Shown: positions 52,221 through 62,705, counted from the stretch's first letter. The stretch is DNA of 64,000 nucleotides from Marinobacter algicola DG893 (GCF_000170835.1 NZ_ABCP01000008.1:62001-126000); one strand, 5' to 3'. Numbers and translations: made by a program. The notes: a model not told the origin generated them from the sequence alone.

Positions 52221-52870
52221 ACCGATGTATCCACCCGGCTTTCCGCAACCACCAGCCGTGGTTCACCGCCGACATCAATGGCAAACACGCTGAATACCTT
52301 GCCGCGTTGCAGATTGACCTCGCCGGTTTTGGCCAGCGCCTGGCCACTCTGGAACGCACCCAGCGCGATCTGAACGGCGTTGATCTCGCGATTGGCCACC
52401 GCCAGTGAACCCACCGAGTCAATAACATCGACCTTGCCATCAGACGTCTTCAGCGTGACGCCACCGGTGTTGGTCAGGTTGTAGAAAGACAGCAGTGCCT
52501 TGCGGGGATTGTCGAAGGTGACATCCTTCAGCACCTTCAACTTGCCGGAGGCAAGCACGACCACGGTGTAGAACTCGTTTTTCTTCATGGTGACGGAGGC
52601 TTGCTGCCCGGCAACGTCCACCTGGTAGGAACCCTCCGCAAGGTAAATGTAGGGGCTCGCCTCCAACGGCGATACTTCCTTGATCACCTTGTCGCCCACA
52701 GAGGCGCGAGCGATGGCGCCGCTGGCATCTGCGTTCACCACGCGAATGAAGGCCGCCCCGTCCGGCGCCTCTGCGGCATAAAGCGCGTCCTCGCCGGCCT
52801 GGGCCATGTTCATGGAGACCAGCAAACTGCTGATCAGGGCAAAAAAAGCGGTGTGCATCAGTGCTCTCAT
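52217..52870 (-). CDS. algF: Alginate acetylation protein AlgF
   Basis: Periplasmic protein, 217 residues (216 in P. aeruginosa), with a signal peptide of about 22 residues ending AQA. It has two beta-sandwich-like halves (FIRVVNADASGAIARASVGDKVI and LLSFYNLTNTGGVTLKTSDGKVDVID) and joins AlgI and AlgJ in O-acetylation. ATG 52870 is chosen because GAGG lies nine bases upstream; two in-frame ATG codons just before it sit too close to that site. Confidence 0.9.
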   Translation of the reverse strand: MRALMHTAFFALISSLLVSMNMAQAGEDALYAAEAPDGAAFIRVVNADASGAIARASVGDKVIKEVSPLEASPYIYLAEGSYQVDVAGQQASVTMKKNEFYTVVVLASGKLKVLKDVTFDNPRKALLSFYNLTNTGGVTLKTSDGKVDVIDSVGSLAVANREINAVQIALGAFQSGQALAKTGEVNLQRGKVFSVFAIDVGGEPRLVVAESRVDTSV

Positions 52871-52881
52871 TTTCATCATCC

Positions 52882-54033
52882 TCAGGGGTTGGTTTCAGAA
52901 CGGCTATCCGCTTGCGCGGTCAGCGTTTTGTCAGCCCGGCGAAACCAGGCCTGGGCCTGCTCAGACTCCAGCGGTTGCGCCAGGTAACGCTCAGGGAATT
53001 CCCAGATCACCAGTTGCGGCGGTTGATCCCGGAAATCGGAAGAGTTCAGATAATCGATCATCGGTACGATAGGGCCGTCGCCTTCTTCGGCCACGTTGAT
53101 CAGGTCCTGGCCAAGGTGCTTTCGCAAGGCGCCGGGGAAATCCCACTGTTCATTGGCGCTATAACTCGTACCGACCAGAACGGTGTTGGTAGCGTCATTG
53201 CCAAACAGGGCGCTGGCATTCGCCTGGCCGTCGTTCTGGGCGCGTGTTGTTCTTGGTTCCAGTTGGTCAGGTGCAGGACCGAAGTCGGTAAACGCCGGGT
53301 CCACCGGGATGTAATTGAGCAAGTCACCGCGGTGCTGGACCGGCTGGCCAATCGATGTCACGAAGCTCTGTTCGCCCCAGGACAGGCCGTTGAAGCGATC
53401 GCGGATGAACTCGGCAGCGCCCTCCGCGTAGAGGTTTGCGCCGTTCGGCGACCAGTGGGTATCGGTTCTCAGGAACACCGACTCGCCGTGACGTGTCGCT
53501 TGATCCAACAACGGTTTGAGCTCCGGCGCTGGAATGCCTGCCGTTGCCAGCGACTGCTGGAACCGGTCATACAGCGACATCATCACCGGCTCGGGCTGCG
53601 TGCTGCCCAGCTTGTCCGAATGGATTCGGGCCTTGGCGGGCACCACCAGCACAACCAGAGGAACGCCCTCGGCCAACAGATAGTCGGCGACGCGCTGAAC
53701 ACGGCCCAGGTTGCGATCGACCACCTCGCCGTCACGGCTGGCCGGGTATATTTCCTCGTCGGAGAACAGCCACTCATCCTGCCCCACGACGACGCCCTGC
53801 CGACCCTCATCAAAAAGCGTGTAGTTGATCGCGGCCCAGAGGTTGGTTCCCAGATCCTTGGCCGGGAACTGATCGTCGTAGTGGCTCTCCAGATTTCGGG
53901 CCAACTCGCCATTGACCGGACTCAGCCCTGTTTCGGCCTGGTAACCGAGCAAGGGTCGCAAGGACAGCACACCCAGAACCAGAACCAGCGCGATGAAAAG
54001 AAAAGCCGTGATTCGTGCAGACGTTTTAGTCAT
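52882..54033 (-). CDS. algJ: Alginate O-acetyltransferase AlgJ
   Basis: 383 residues anchored by an N-terminal hydrophobic segment (about 9-27), with the catalytic domain in the periplasm. The SGNH-like triad is Asp191 and His193 in TDTHWSPNGA and Ser290 in VGTSYSANEQW, matching the AlgJ family. It takes acetyl groups passed by AlgI to acetylate AlgX or the polymer. ATG 54033 has GAGGG at a good distance; a GTG three codons earlier would sit on the ribosome-binding site. Confidence 0.93.
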   Translation of the reverse strand: MTKTSARITAFLFIALVLVLGVLSLRPLLGYQAETGLSPVNGELARNLESHYDDQFPAKDLGTNLWAAINYTLFDEGRQGVVVGQDEWLFSDEEIYPASRDGEVVDRNLGRVQRVADYLLAEGVPLVVLVVPAKARIHSDKLGSTQPEPVMMSLYDRFQQSLATAGIPAPELKPLLDQATRHGESVFLRTDTHWSPNGANLYAEGAAEFIRDRFNGLSWGEQSFVTSIGQPVQHRGDLLNYIPVDPAFTDFGPAPDQLEPRTTRAQNDGQANASALFGNDATNTVLVGTSYSANEQWDFPGALRKHLGQDLINVAEEGDGPIVPMIDYLNSSDFRDQPPQLVIWEFPERYLAQPLESEQAQAWFRRADKTLTAQADSRSETNP

Positions 54034-54044
54034 CAGACCCACCC

Positions 54045-55463
54045 TCAGAACTGAAAGTACAGGAACGGTGAGAAACTCTCGGCGGACAGCTTCAGCACCG
54101 CGAGCGCAAACACCGGAACCAACAACGGAGCGGCGGCAGACCGCCAGCCGGACAGGATAGGGCCAACGTCACGGTGCCCGAGCCGATCCTTCAGGCCCAT
54201 CATCGCGATCACACCGAAAGCCACCGCCAGGATCGCCAGGTTCAGGTCCCGAATGCCCTGAACATAGACATCACTCAGGCCCGCACCATCGAAGCTGAAC
54301 ATGGCACTGTAGAACCCGAAAGCCTCGGTGAGCGTGCTCGCTCGGAAGGTGACCCAGCCCAGCATCACGAACAGGAAGGTCAGCGCCCACCGGAAAAACC
54401 GGAACCCTGACGGGCTGCCCGACACACCCAGCGCCCTCTCGACCGACAGCAACAGACCGTGCCAGGCACCCCACAACAGGAACGTCCAGTTGGCGCCATG
54501 CCAGAGGCCGCCGAGCAACATGGTGAGCAGCAGGTTGCGGTAGGTTTTGAGGGTACTGTTGCGGTTGCCACCCAGGGGGATGTACAGGTAATCCCGCAGC
54601 CAGGAGGACAGGCTGATGTGCCAACGGCGCCAGAATTCGGTAATGCTCTGGCTGATATAGGGCTGGTTGAAGTTCTCGTTAAACCGGAAGCCCATCATCA
54701 GTCCCAGGCCAATGGCCATGTCGGAGTACCCGGAAAAGTCGAAATACAGCTGCGCGGTGTACGCCAGTATGCCCAGCCAGGCATCCGCCGTACTGGGGTC
54801 GGACAGCGCAAAGGCACTGTCCGCCAGCGGTGCTATCGAGTCGGCGATGAAGACTTTCTTGATGAAGCCCTGCATGAACCGGAACGCGCCCTCACCAAAC
54901 TTTTCCATGGTATGGGTGCGGTAGGTGAATTGGTCCGCCAGGTCCTTGTAACGCAGCACCGGCCCGGCAATAAGCTGGGGGAACAACGCAATGAAGGCCG
55001 CGAAATCGATAAACCGCCGGGTCGGCTCCGTATCCCCTCGATAGACATCCACCACGTAGGAAATGGCCTGGAAGATGTAGAAGGAAATGCCGATGGGCAG
55101 GATGATGTTCGCCAATTCCAGGGGCTGACTGCCAGCGCTCACCAACAGGTCGTTCAGGCTGTCGACGCCAAAGTTGGCGTACTTGAAGTACCCGAGCGTT
55201 GCCAGGTCACCGCCAACACCGATGGCAACCCACTTGCGGGCACTCGCGGTGCCAATACCGGCGCGGTGTATGGCCAGACCGATGAAATAGTTCCAGAAGG
55301 TCACGGCCACGAACAGCAACAGGAAATCCACCCGCCACCAGGCATAGAAGGCGTAGCTGCCGATCAGGATAACCAGAGAGCGGTGCCTGAACGGTGTCAG
55401 GTAATACAGCCCCAAAAACGCTGGCAGGAAGAGAAACAGGAAGATATTGGATGAAAAAACCAT
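54045..55463 (-). CDS. algI: MBOAT acetyl-transfer membrane protein AlgI
   Basis: 472 residues, multi-pass membrane-bound O-acyltransferase that moves acetyl groups across the inner membrane. Diagnostic parts are FPQLIAGPVLRYKDLADQF (near 160), DFSGYSDMAIGLGLMMGF with the MBOAT region near 240, and the active-site His in LLTMLLGGLWHGANWTFLLWGAWHG (His near 315-325). The length equals the family norm of about 470-520. GGAGA precedes the ATG, two bases after the algG stop, and it is directly followed by algJ and algF. Confidence 0.94.
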   Translation of the reverse strand: MVFSSNIFLFLFLPAFLGLYYLTPFRHRSLVILIGSYAFYAWWRVDFLLLFVAVTFWNYFIGLAIHRAGIGTASARKWVAIGVGGDLATLGYFKYANFGVDSLNDLLVSAGSQPLELANIILPIGISFYIFQAISYVVDVYRGDTEPTRRFIDFAAFIALFPQLIAGPVLRYKDLADQFTYRTHTMEKFGEGAFRFMQGFIKKVFIADSIAPLADSAFALSDPSTADAWLGILAYTAQLYFDFSGYSDMAIGLGLMMGFRFNENFNQPYISQSITEFWRRWHISLSSWLRDYLYIPLGGNRNSTLKTYRNLLLTMLLGGLWHGANWTFLLWGAWHGLLLSVERALGVSGSPSGFRFFRWALTFLFVMLGWVTFRASTLTEAFGFYSAMFSFDGAGLSDVYVQGIRDLNLAILAVAFGVIAMMGLKDRLGHRDVGPILSGWRSAAAPLLVPVFALAVLKLSAESFSPFLYFQF

Positions 55464-55464
55464 G

Positions 55465-57057
55465 TCAGTTCTCCGCCTGCGTTACCTGGCCCGATACAAC
55501 GGCCGAAGGTTCAATATGCACCGCTCGGCTCTGGTTCCTCAGAGCATCGAAGATCTGCCTCTGGTATTTGCCCAGCACTCCTTCAAAATGGATACCCACG
55601 TCCGAGCGTGGGAATCGCATGCCCACATCGTGCAAGGCGATATAGGCAGGATTGTCGGTGGACAGGGGGCCACTGGCGTTGGAGGCCAACTCGCCGCCCA
55701 CCACTCTCATCGACACTTCGTAATCGTAGAAATCTTCCTTGAAGTTGCGGTCCGTGGCTGACAGGTCTTTGAGCTGGCCGTAAATGCCCCAGGTGCCGTT
55801 GAGCACCGCCACGTTGTGGTAAACATCGACGTTGCTGCTGTTACGCACCCGGATGCCATTGCGCAGGTTGCTCATCAGGCGATTGCCCCATAGCAGGTTG
55901 TCAGGGGATTCATAGAGCCCGATACCATCGCCCTGGTTGTCAAAGGACACGTTGTTGGCCACCACGTTGTTGGAGCTCTGACGGTCAAGAACGATGCCGG
56001 AGAGGCCGTTGTTATAGCTCCGGTTGCCGATGATCCAGCTGTTATTCACCTCACGGGAAATGATGATTCCGTGTTTCTCGCGAGTGCCATACACCTCGTT
56101 ATTGGCAATGATCAGCCCGCTGGAATAGTCGTGGGGGTCGATCCCGTACACGATGTTGTCGCGGTACAGGTTGTCGACGATGGCAACGTCTTCCGCTTCG
56201 TAGCAGTAAAACCCGTAGTAGAGATCCTCGAAGGTGGACTCCACCAGCCAGGCATGGGGCGCACTGCGCTGCAGGCGTGCGTTGTCGTACTCGGAATACT
56301 GGGCCACCGTGAAGCCGTAGGATTTACTCTGCAGATACCCGAGGTTGGCCATGGTGGTGCCGAGGATGAAGTTCTCGCTACCGCCCCAGCCCACATAGAA
56401 TGGCCGGAAGTTTTCCTTTTTCTGGAAGGTCGCCGGGCCATTGGCCTGTTCACGCCAGCCGATAATCTCGCTGTCGATGGCAAACAGCCAGCCATCGTTG
56501 GCAATAAAGGCGCCCCGTTCCTCCGACAACCGCAGGGTCTGATCACGCATCACCAGCGTGGCGTCCTGGCGGACCGCAAGCGGCAACCGGATGATGTAGC
56601 TGCCATCCTCGTTGCGCTCCATGTAGCGGCGGTCATTCACCTGACGATAGACGTCCTCCAGCGTGACTTTGCCACTGTTGACCAGGATCGCCTGGGGATG
56701 TGAAAACTGGCGCACCACCCATTCACGCGCTCGGCCTTCATCGACGAAATCCCCCAATGCGCTGACTCCGCCGATCCGCTCAACCGTCACGTTGGGCGCC
56801 GTGTCTGGTCGGCCGGCCAGCCGTGACTCGATGGCATCGCGGCTATACGCTGACACATCCGGCAGTTCCGGCTCCGGCAGGTACAGTTCCTCACCGGGCT
56901 TTATCTCGATGTCGTAGTCTTCCATCAAGGGCGCAATCGCTGGCGGCGGCGTCGCCGTTCTGCCAGCGCCTGCATTACCTGCAGCGACACCCTGTACCGG
57001 CAATGTCAGCGTGGTGATCAGCAGGCTCAGGACCCACATGTTTTCTCGGGCTATCAT
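55465..57057 (-). CDS. algG: Mannuronan C-5 epimerase AlgG
   Basis: Periplasmic enzyme, 530 residues with a signal peptide of about 25 residues. It converts mannuronate to guluronate in the polymer. The right-handed beta-helix (CASH repeats, about 210-460) holds the catalytic DPHDYSSGLIIANNEVYG motif near residue 310; the His of DPHD is the acid. The following repeats (KHGIIISREVNNSWIIGN, NGLSGIVLDRQSSNNVVANN) are regular. A GAGGAG site precedes the ATG. Confidence 0.94.
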   Translation of the reverse strand: MIARENMWVLSLLITTLTLPVQGVAAGNAGAGRTATPPPAIAPLMEDYDIEIKPGEELYLPEPELPDVSAYSRDAIESRLAGRPDTAPNVTVERIGGVSALGDFVDEGRAREWVVRQFSHPQAILVNSGKVTLEDVYRQVNDRRYMERNEDGSYIIRLPLAVRQDATLVMRDQTLRLSEERGAFIANDGWLFAIDSEIIGWREQANGPATFQKKENFRPFYVGWGGSENFILGTTMANLGYLQSKSYGFTVAQYSEYDNARLQRSAPHAWLVESTFEDLYYGFYCYEAEDVAIVDNLYRDNIVYGIDPHDYSSGLIIANNEVYGTREKHGIIISREVNNSWIIGNRSYNNGLSGIVLDRQSSNNVVANNVSFDNQGDGIGLYESPDNLLWGNRLMSNLRNGIRVRNSSNVDVYHNVAVLNGTWGIYGQLKDLSATDRNFKEDFYDYEVSMRVVGGELASNASGPLSTDNPAYIALHDVGMRFPRSDVGIHFEGVLGKYQRQIFDALRNQSRAVHIEPSAVVSGQVTQAEN

Positions 57058-57066
57058 GAGCTCTCC

Positions 57067-58506
57067 TCAGAACCGCTTCGATACATCCACAACCACCCGA
57101 TGCCTGGCATCCGCATCGTCACCGTAGGCATCACCCGGCATGAAAACGCCGCCACGGAAACGCACATCGAACGCCGCCCAGGACGTTGAAGCACTGTCGC
57201 CGTAGTAGCCCAGCACTAGGTCCACCGACTGGCCCAGATCATCACTGCTGCCGGTAAAACCGGGCTCGACCAGATCAGAGCGCACGGTGCCGTTCTCATC
57301 ACTCAGCCAATAGCGGTGGTACAGCAGGTTGGCGTCCCAGGTGTCACGGTCAGAGAGCGCGGTATACAGCGTGAACACTTTCAGGTTGGTCCATTCCGGC
57401 TGAATGGCCTCGCCAAAGCGCTGAACCTGGGAGCGGGTGCCGGTAAACCGTGAGCGGTTGCTTTCCAGGCTGGTTTGCCGGAACGCGTCACTCTCTCCGG
57501 CCTCACCACCACCGGAAGCAATCGCACCGTGAGCGCCAATCACCAAGCGCGGCGTATCCATCAGCTGGGCACGCGCACCAAGGTCCGCGGCCCAACCGGA
57601 CACGTCTCGATCACGGGCGCCGAAACCACTCGGCGCGCTGGAATCAGCACCCACAACCGTGTCCGTGCCGTTCACCGCCGCCACGGAGGCGAAGTACTGG
57701 AACGCATCGTGGGAATGCCAATCGAAATAGCTTCGGTCGGCCTGAATCGCCGTCCAGGTCAGCGAATCGGTAAAACTGTCATCCAGGGTCTGGCCGCGTG
57801 CCGCGTACTCGTCGGCCTGATCGCCATAGCCTTGCCCGTGTGTGGCCAGAAATCCCAGGTAGTGCCCTTTGCGCCATTGCCAGCGCGTGTGGGCAAAAAA
57901 GCGAGCGATGTCCTGCTCTTCGTCCTGAAGGTCGTTGTTGTCGGTTCGCAGCTCCGCGAACTTCTGGGCAACACCCACCGTGGTGTCGAGCAACGACGTG
58001 TTGAAGATCCAGCGTGTGAGGGTGATGTCATCGTCCCACCACATACCGCTGTTTTCCTTCAGGCGCTCACGACCAAAGCGAATCGACTCGCCGGGATAAT
58101 CGCTCAGGCCGTTGTAATCCAGCCAGGCCTCCCGGAGTGCAAAAAAGCCGTCGGTGGTGGTGCCGCCGATCTCATCGCTGACGTCCACCTGACCGGTTGC
58201 GCCAAACGCCTGAAGGCGCAATTTTGAGCGCCAGTGCGGGGACAACTGCCAGACCCATTCGGGTTTGATATCAAGACCCGCTTCGTTGGATTTGGTCTCG
58301 CCATTGGCACCCAACCCGAGTCGTCGATCGCCTTCGCTGATGAGGCTGAGCTTGGATCTCACGCTCTGTTCAATCAGGCGTGGATAACTCTGGTTTGCGT
58401 CGGATTCTGCCGTTGACTGCGCCAAGGCAGGCGCCGCGCCCAGCGATGCCAGGCAACTGACAGAGAGTGCGAGGCGGGTTAATCGATCGTTCGTTATAAG
58501 CTGCAT
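57067..58506 (-). CDS. algE: Alginate export porin AlgE
   Basis: 479 residues with a signal peptide of about 29 residues (ending ALAQ). The 18-strand outer-membrane barrel exports alginate. Marks are LREAWLDYNGLSDYPGESIRFGRERLKENSGMWWDDDI, here by LREAWLDY and FGRERLKENSGMWWDD, and the strand-rich rest ending VVVDVSKRF with a terminal Phe. It is similar in length to P. aeruginosa AlgE (490). AAGGAGG precedes the ATG, five bases after the algK stop. Confidence 0.93.
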   Translation of the reverse strand: MQLITNDRLTRLALSVSCLASLGAAPALAQSTAESDANQSYPRLIEQSVRSKLSLISEGDRRLGLGANGETKSNEAGLDIKPEWVWQLSPHWRSKLRLQAFGATGQVDVSDEIGGTTTDGFFALREAWLDYNGLSDYPGESIRFGRERLKENSGMWWDDDITLTRWIFNTSLLDTTVGVAQKFAELRTDNNDLQDEEQDIARFFAHTRWQWRKGHYLGFLATHGQGYGDQADEYAARGQTLDDSFTDSLTWTAIQADRSYFDWHSHDAFQYFASVAAVNGTDTVVGADSSAPSGFGARDRDVSGWAADLGARAQLMDTPRLVIGAHGAIASGGGEAGESDAFRQTSLESNRSRFTGTRSQVQRFGEAIQPEWTNLKVFTLYTALSDRDTWDANLLYHRYWLSDENGTVRSDLVEPGFTGSSDDLGQSVDLVLGYYGDSASTSWAAFDVRFRGGVFMPGDAYGDDADARHRVVVDVSKRF

Positions 58507-58511
58507 CGAGC

Positions 58512-59888
58512 TTATCCTCCTTGTTTCGTGGTCGTTGCCGGGCCTGAAGTGCCTTCGGCGAGCATCTGTCGCCGCGCGGCACGTTCCTGCCTGTACAGGG
58601 CCTCAGCTCTCTTTTCGGTGTGCTCTGGTAGCGACAGAACCATATCCACCATCAATTCTTTGGCGCGCTCAACACCGCCCTCCACGGCCAGCAAGGCGAA
58701 ACTCCACGCGTAAACTCGGTTTACCTCGATGCCTTTTGCCTCCCAGTACAGTTCCGCGAGGGCATAATCGGCCTTGGGGAAGCCTCGGCGTGCGGCCGTC
58801 AGAAGATGCTCTTTCGCCTTTTCGGGATCTGGTTCACCGAGGTAGCCACGCTTGTAGATGCGCCCGAGCAGGTATTCCGCCGAGGGGTATTTTTCACGCG
58901 CTTCCATCGCGTACTGGATCGCTTTCTTCGGATCGGTCGGCACAATGCGGCCTCGCTCATAGGCCCGGGCCAGTGACAGCGACGCCTTCAGGTCACCGTT
59001 GGCCCGCGCCTCCCGAAGCATTTCGATAACGACCTCCGGTTCAGCGAGGTAGTTGTTCTCCATGATCAGCTTGGCGCGCGCCGTCAGGGCGGGTACATAG
59101 CCAGGCGTCAGCATCAGGTAAAGTTCGTTGGTGGCAGCCACCTGCTTTTGCGGGGTTTCGTCGTCCGACAACCACCGCGCGAACAGGTACAGATCGCGAT
59201 CTTCAATGCTGCCCTGTTCCCAGGCGCCCTTGGCCCGGTCGATAAGTGCCTTCAAATCCTCACTCCGGCCGTCAACCAGATACACTCTGGCAAGCATTTG
59301 GAAGCATTCGGGCTGGGCCTCGGCAATAGGCGCGCACAACCCTTCAATGTCATCCGTGTGGCTGTCGAACTGGTCCGTCAGCAGGTAGTAGCGAGCCAGT
59401 GCCACGTCGCCTTTGGGATCGCCGGCTTCCCGCGCCTGCTGAATCAGCTCAAGCGGTTTGCCGTTGGGGAACTCCCGGGGAAAATGGATGTACAGGTTGA
59501 TCAACGGGATCAACGCCGACTTGTCGCCTTCGGCAAGCGCTTTGCGCAGGTAGCGGGCGCCATTGGCCCGCTGCTCCGGCGTTTCCCCTTCCCGCGCATT
59601 CATCTTGCCTATGCGGATGGCCGCCCGGTCACTGCCCTGGTCGGCAGCCTTCCGGTACCAGTCCAGAGCCTGCTGACGTGCCGCCGGCGTGTCCTGTTCG
59701 GCGTAAAGGTCGCCCAGCTCAACCTGGGCATCCGCCAGGCCAAAACGGGCCAGTTCTTCCAACTGGGCCCGGGCTTCCTCCACATTGCCCTCGGCCGCTG
59801 CTTTCTCCGCCCGCTGTATGTCGGGGAGGTTGCCGCAACCGGCAAGGCCAAGGCTCAGCAGGCCGACAATGCACGTTAATCGATTCAT
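58512..59888 (-). CDS. algK: Alginate secretion lipoprotein AlgK (TPR/Sel1)
   Basis: 458 residues. The lipobox LGLAGC places the lipid on Cys18; the mature protein is a superhelix of Sel1-like TPR repeats (AEQDTPAARQQALDWYRKAADQGSDRAA, YLRKALAEGDKSALIPLINLY, YALAELYWEAKGIEVNRVYAW, seen by their A..W/Y.KAA pattern). It localises AlgE and holds the secretion complex together. ATG 59888 has GGGAG nine bases upstream; an in-frame TTG at 59897 is less likely. Confidence 0.93.
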   Translation of the reverse strand: MNRLTCIVGLLSLGLAGCGNLPDIQRAEKAAAEGNVEEARAQLEELARFGLADAQVELGDLYAEQDTPAARQQALDWYRKAADQGSDRAAIRIGKMNAREGETPEQRANGARYLRKALAEGDKSALIPLINLYIHFPREFPNGKPLELIQQAREAGDPKGDVALARYYLLTDQFDSHTDDIEGLCAPIAEAQPECFQMLARVYLVDGRSEDLKALIDRAKGAWEQGSIEDRDLYLFARWLSDDETPQKQVAATNELYLMLTPGYVPALTARAKLIMENNYLAEPEVVIEMLREARANGDLKASLSLARAYERGRIVPTDPKKAIQYAMEAREKYPSAEYLLGRIYKRGYLGEPDPEKAKEHLLTAARRGFPKADYALAELYWEAKGIEVNRVYAWSFALLAVEGGVERAKELMVDMVLSLPEHTEKRAEALYRQERAARRQMLAEGTSGPATTTKQGG

Positions 59889-59902
59889 GCCCTGCAACTC
59901 CC

Positions 59903-61072
59903 TCAGCTTTCCGAAAACCGTTCAACGATCTTCTTGAAATCCGGCATCTGGAACTGATCGATCCTGACACCGATCGGCCGCCCGATGGCCTCAATCGGCA
60001 GCGGCTCGGACGATTCGATGGACGCGCTGATCACATCAATCGGGCCACCCTGGTTCTGGGAGTTCACGTACAGGGATGTGATCCGGCCGCTCTGCTCCTG
60101 GCCATTTGGCAGCCGCAACGTCACCTGTTGCCCCTCATCAAGCTTTTCGCCCTGCTCGAACATGAAGTTGGCAACCACGTGAGCGGACGAATCCATGGGA
60201 GCCACAACCGCCAGTTGCTCCCCTTTGCTCATGTACTGGTCTTCTGCCGGCCGCAGGTTCAGCACCTTGCAATCACAGGGACTGGTCAGCGTTCCGCGGA
60301 CGCGCTGGTCCAGCAGCTCCTCAATCTGGCCCACGCTGTAGTTGCCTTCGCCCACCAGGTCGTTCACGTACGACAGCATCGGCGCGTCGAAGGTGGCGAT
60401 GGTTTCACCCGCCTTGACCTCCTGCCCGGACTTGACCAGCGTGGTGACGTTGGCGTCCTTGGGGATGCGAACCGGGATTTGCTCCGAGGCCACCATGGCG
60501 GATTCCGCCTTGGTCACGAAGTAGATGTCCCAGAGTTCAGAGGCCACAAAACTGATCGCAAACAAGCCGATCATCATCACGATCAGGCTTCCAACCATCG
60601 CCCTGAGCTTGCCGAAGAACCCAAGGTCGTTGCCGCCCTTGCTTTTGCGGGCCTTGGTGAAATTCTCGCGGGACAGGGTGTTGAGAACATCCCCGGCAGA
60701 CACCACCTCCCCACTCAGGAAGGCCGTGATGAGGTATCGCAACACCGATACTTCCCGTGCGCCGAGATCCTGGAACTCGCACCCGCAGCGATCATTCATC
60801 GAGTCGAAGCTGCGCGGTACGAAGTTCACATCAACGGCGAAATCGAAGCCGTCGACCTTGAAAATCAGCCGGCCGTTGTACAACCGGCCCTGACGGAACG
60901 ATTCCAGGCCGGTGTTCACGCTGAACCCGCCGACCGACAGGTCAGCCACCGGAAATTTGTGGGTTGTGCCGTCGATGCTCACGAACAACTTGGCCGGAAT
61001 TCGTACCCGGGCATACTGTCGCTGTGCTTCGGATTCATGGACAAATTGCGGTGCAACTGCTGCCGTATTCAT
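59903..61072 (-). CDS. alg44: Alginate co-polymerase Alg44 (PilZ c-di-GMP receptor)
   Basis: 389 residues. The N-terminal PilZ domain has the c-di-GMP motif RQYAR (Arg18, Arg22) and DLSVGG (Asp44, Ser46, Gly49). One membrane segment lies near 175-197 (LRAMVGSLIVMMIGLFAISFVA). The C-terminal part is a membrane-fusion-like domain with hairpin and lipoyl-like halves (KSGQEVKAGETIATFDAP, LTSPCDCKVLNLRPAEDQYMSKGEQLAVV). It activates Alg8 when c-di-GMP is high. Both key Arg residues are intact, so c-di-GMP control should be functional. Confidence 0.94.
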   Translation of the reverse strand: MNTAAVAPQFVHESEAQRQYARVRIPAKLFVSIDGTTHKFPVADLSVGGFSVNTGLESFRQGRLYNGRLIFKVDGFDFAVDVNFVPRSFDSMNDRCGCEFQDLGAREVSVLRYLITAFLSGEVVSAGDVLNTLSRENFTKARKSKGGNDLGFFGKLRAMVGSLIVMMIGLFAISFVASELWDIYFVTKAESAMVASEQIPVRIPKDANVTTLVKSGQEVKAGETIATFDAPMLSYVNDLVGEGNYSVGQIEELLDQRVRGTLTSPCDCKVLNLRPAEDQYMSKGEQLAVVAPMDSSAHVVANFMFEQGEKLDEGQQVTLRLPNGQEQSGRITSLYVNSQNQGGPIDVISASIESSEPLPIEAIGRPIGVRIDQFQMPDFKKIVERFSES

Positions 61073-61136
61073 TGCTCTAGCCCTTGTGTTTTTTTCAATC
61101 GATAAATGGTGTACATGGGAAAAATCTCCGTTTGCG

Positions 61137-62621
61137 CTATACCAGCTTCATCACCACCGCCAGGAAGACACTGGCCGCGGAAAAGGTCATCACTCGTGAC
61201 GACCAGCGGTTCATGCGTTGCTGGAGGGAAGCGTTGTTGGCGCTGAATCGGGTTTTCTGACGTGTCCACGACTGACGATCGAGCCGGAAAAACACATAGA
61301 TCTTCACCAGTGACCCGAAAATCTGGTTGAAATAGAGAATGCACGGGTAAGCCGGCCCAACCGGGTGCCCGGTGGCGATCAGCAGCATCGTAAGCAGCAG
61401 TCGGGTAAGCCCGATCCACAACAAGTAGGCCACCAGCACAATGCCGGAATACTTGATGGCTGCGACAATGGCGGCTGTCAGCCCCAGGATGCTGGTCCAC
61501 ATCGAAATGCGCTGATCAAACAGGATGTACCAGGTAAACCAGCCAAGGCGCCGTGGGCCGAGCGTGGTCGCCCGCGAGTTCTGGCGCAGCGAGTTGCCAT
61601 ACCAGCGAAACATCAACTGCCGTGCGGAACGGATGAAGCTGGGATCAGGCGGGTGTTCGACCGTACGAATGGTCGCGTCCGGCACGTAGAAAGTGTCGTA
61701 GCCCAGGCGCATCATGCTGTACCAGCTGGACTTGTCGTCGCCGGTCAGGAACCGGAATTCACCCAGCCGCCAATGCTTGAGGGAGTCGTACTCGACGTCG
61801 CTGATGAACTCCGGGCGAGTGACCACACTGGCCCGGAACACCGACATCCGGCCGGTCAGCGTGAGAACCCGGTACGACAGCCCCATGGAGCACATGTTCA
61901 TGTGTCGCTGGGCGAATCTCAGCTTGTGCCACTCCGACATCAGGTAGCTGCCGCGCACTTCGCAGAACTCGTTGGTGGTCAGCGCGCCGACATTCGGCAT
62001 CAGGCGGAAATAGGGCGCGGTTTTGCGCACCACGCCAGGCTCCAGAACGGTATCGCCATCCACCACGGCGACCACGGCGTTTTCATCGGGCAGGTCCCGT
62101 GAAATCGCCCGGAAGCCATAGGCCAGGCCATCGCGTTTACCGGTGCCGGGAATGCGTACAATCTTGAGCTTGATGTGGCTGGGTGGGTCGAGCTTGCGCC
62201 ACATGGCCCGCATCAGCATCTCATCGGACAGCTCAACTACCGACGCCACCACCGTGGTGGGCCAGCCACACTCGACGGCCTCACTAATGATGGAGTCGTA
62301 GACCATCGCGGTGGTACCCGCGTCGATACGAAAGCTGGTCACCATCAGGTAGACATGGGACGGCGCAGCCGAGTCGCCCATCCTGAGCGCCTGGCGACGA
62401 AGCTTTGGGTACGCCCATTTAAGGAAATACATCGCCCGCAGAAAGTGCGTGATACCCACGGAATACCGCCAGATACCAATCACCCCGATGACCAGAAGGA
62501 AATGGGCGCCGCCCCTCACCGTGTAGGTGGTGGGCAGTGAGATTGCCAGCGCCCCAAGGACGGCCAGAAACAGCAACCACCCACCCGTTCTGGACACCAT
62601 GTTGTCGGAGATATAAGACAT
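61137..62621 (-). CDS. alg8: Alginate polymerase Alg8 (GT2 family)
   Basis: 494 residues, the same length as Pseudomonas Alg8. Inner-membrane glycosyltransferase that polymerises GDP-mannuronate. It has hydrophobic segments at about 12-50 and 370-420 and near the C-terminus, with the cytoplasmic GT2 domain between. The [11 protein letters not shown] (near 195) carries the Dx[12 protein letters not shown] (near 295) the catalytic Asp, and [11 protein letters not shown] (near 340) the polymer-binding Q/RW motif. It starts 84 bases after algD. Confidence 0.95.
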   Translation of the reverse strand: MSYISDNMVSRTGGWLLFLAVLGALAISLPTTYTVRGGAHFLLVIGVIGIWRYSVGITHFLRAMYFLKWAYPKLRRQALRMGDSAAPSHVYLMVTSFRIDAGTTAMVYDSIISEAVECGWPTTVVASVVELSDEMLMRAMWRKLDPPSHIKLKIVRIPGTGKRDGLAYGFRAISRDLPDENAVVAVVDGDTVLEPGVVRKTAPYFRLMPNVGALTTNEFCEVRGSYLMSEWHKLRFAQRHMNMCSMGLSYRVLTLTGRMSVFRASVVTRPEFISDVEYDSLKHWRLGEFRFLTGDDKSSWYSMMRLGYDTFYVPDATIRTVEHPPDPSFIRSARQLMFRWYGNSLRQNSRATTLGPRRLGWFTWYILFDQRISMWTSILGLTAAIVAAIKYSGIVLVAYLLWIGLTRLLLTMLLIATGHPVGPAYPCILYFNQIFGSLVKIYVFFRLDRQSWTRQKTRFSANNASLQQRMNRWSSRVMTFSAASVFLAVVMKLV

Positions 62622-62705
62622 TCCGTACGTTCCTGAAATAACGTTCCGTGCGTTGATTCAGCGCACCGCCCCAGCAAATCAGAGCGGCGCGCAGCGGGAG
62701 CGGAC

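Noticed and set aside
52861..54054. 397-codon plus-strand ORF opposite algJ
   Set aside because: AlgJ on the other strand keeps all catalytic residues; the ORF has none of its own.
59678..61105. 475-codon plus-strand ORF opposite alg44
   Set aside because: Antisense to Alg44 with intact PilZ motifs; shadow of codon bias.
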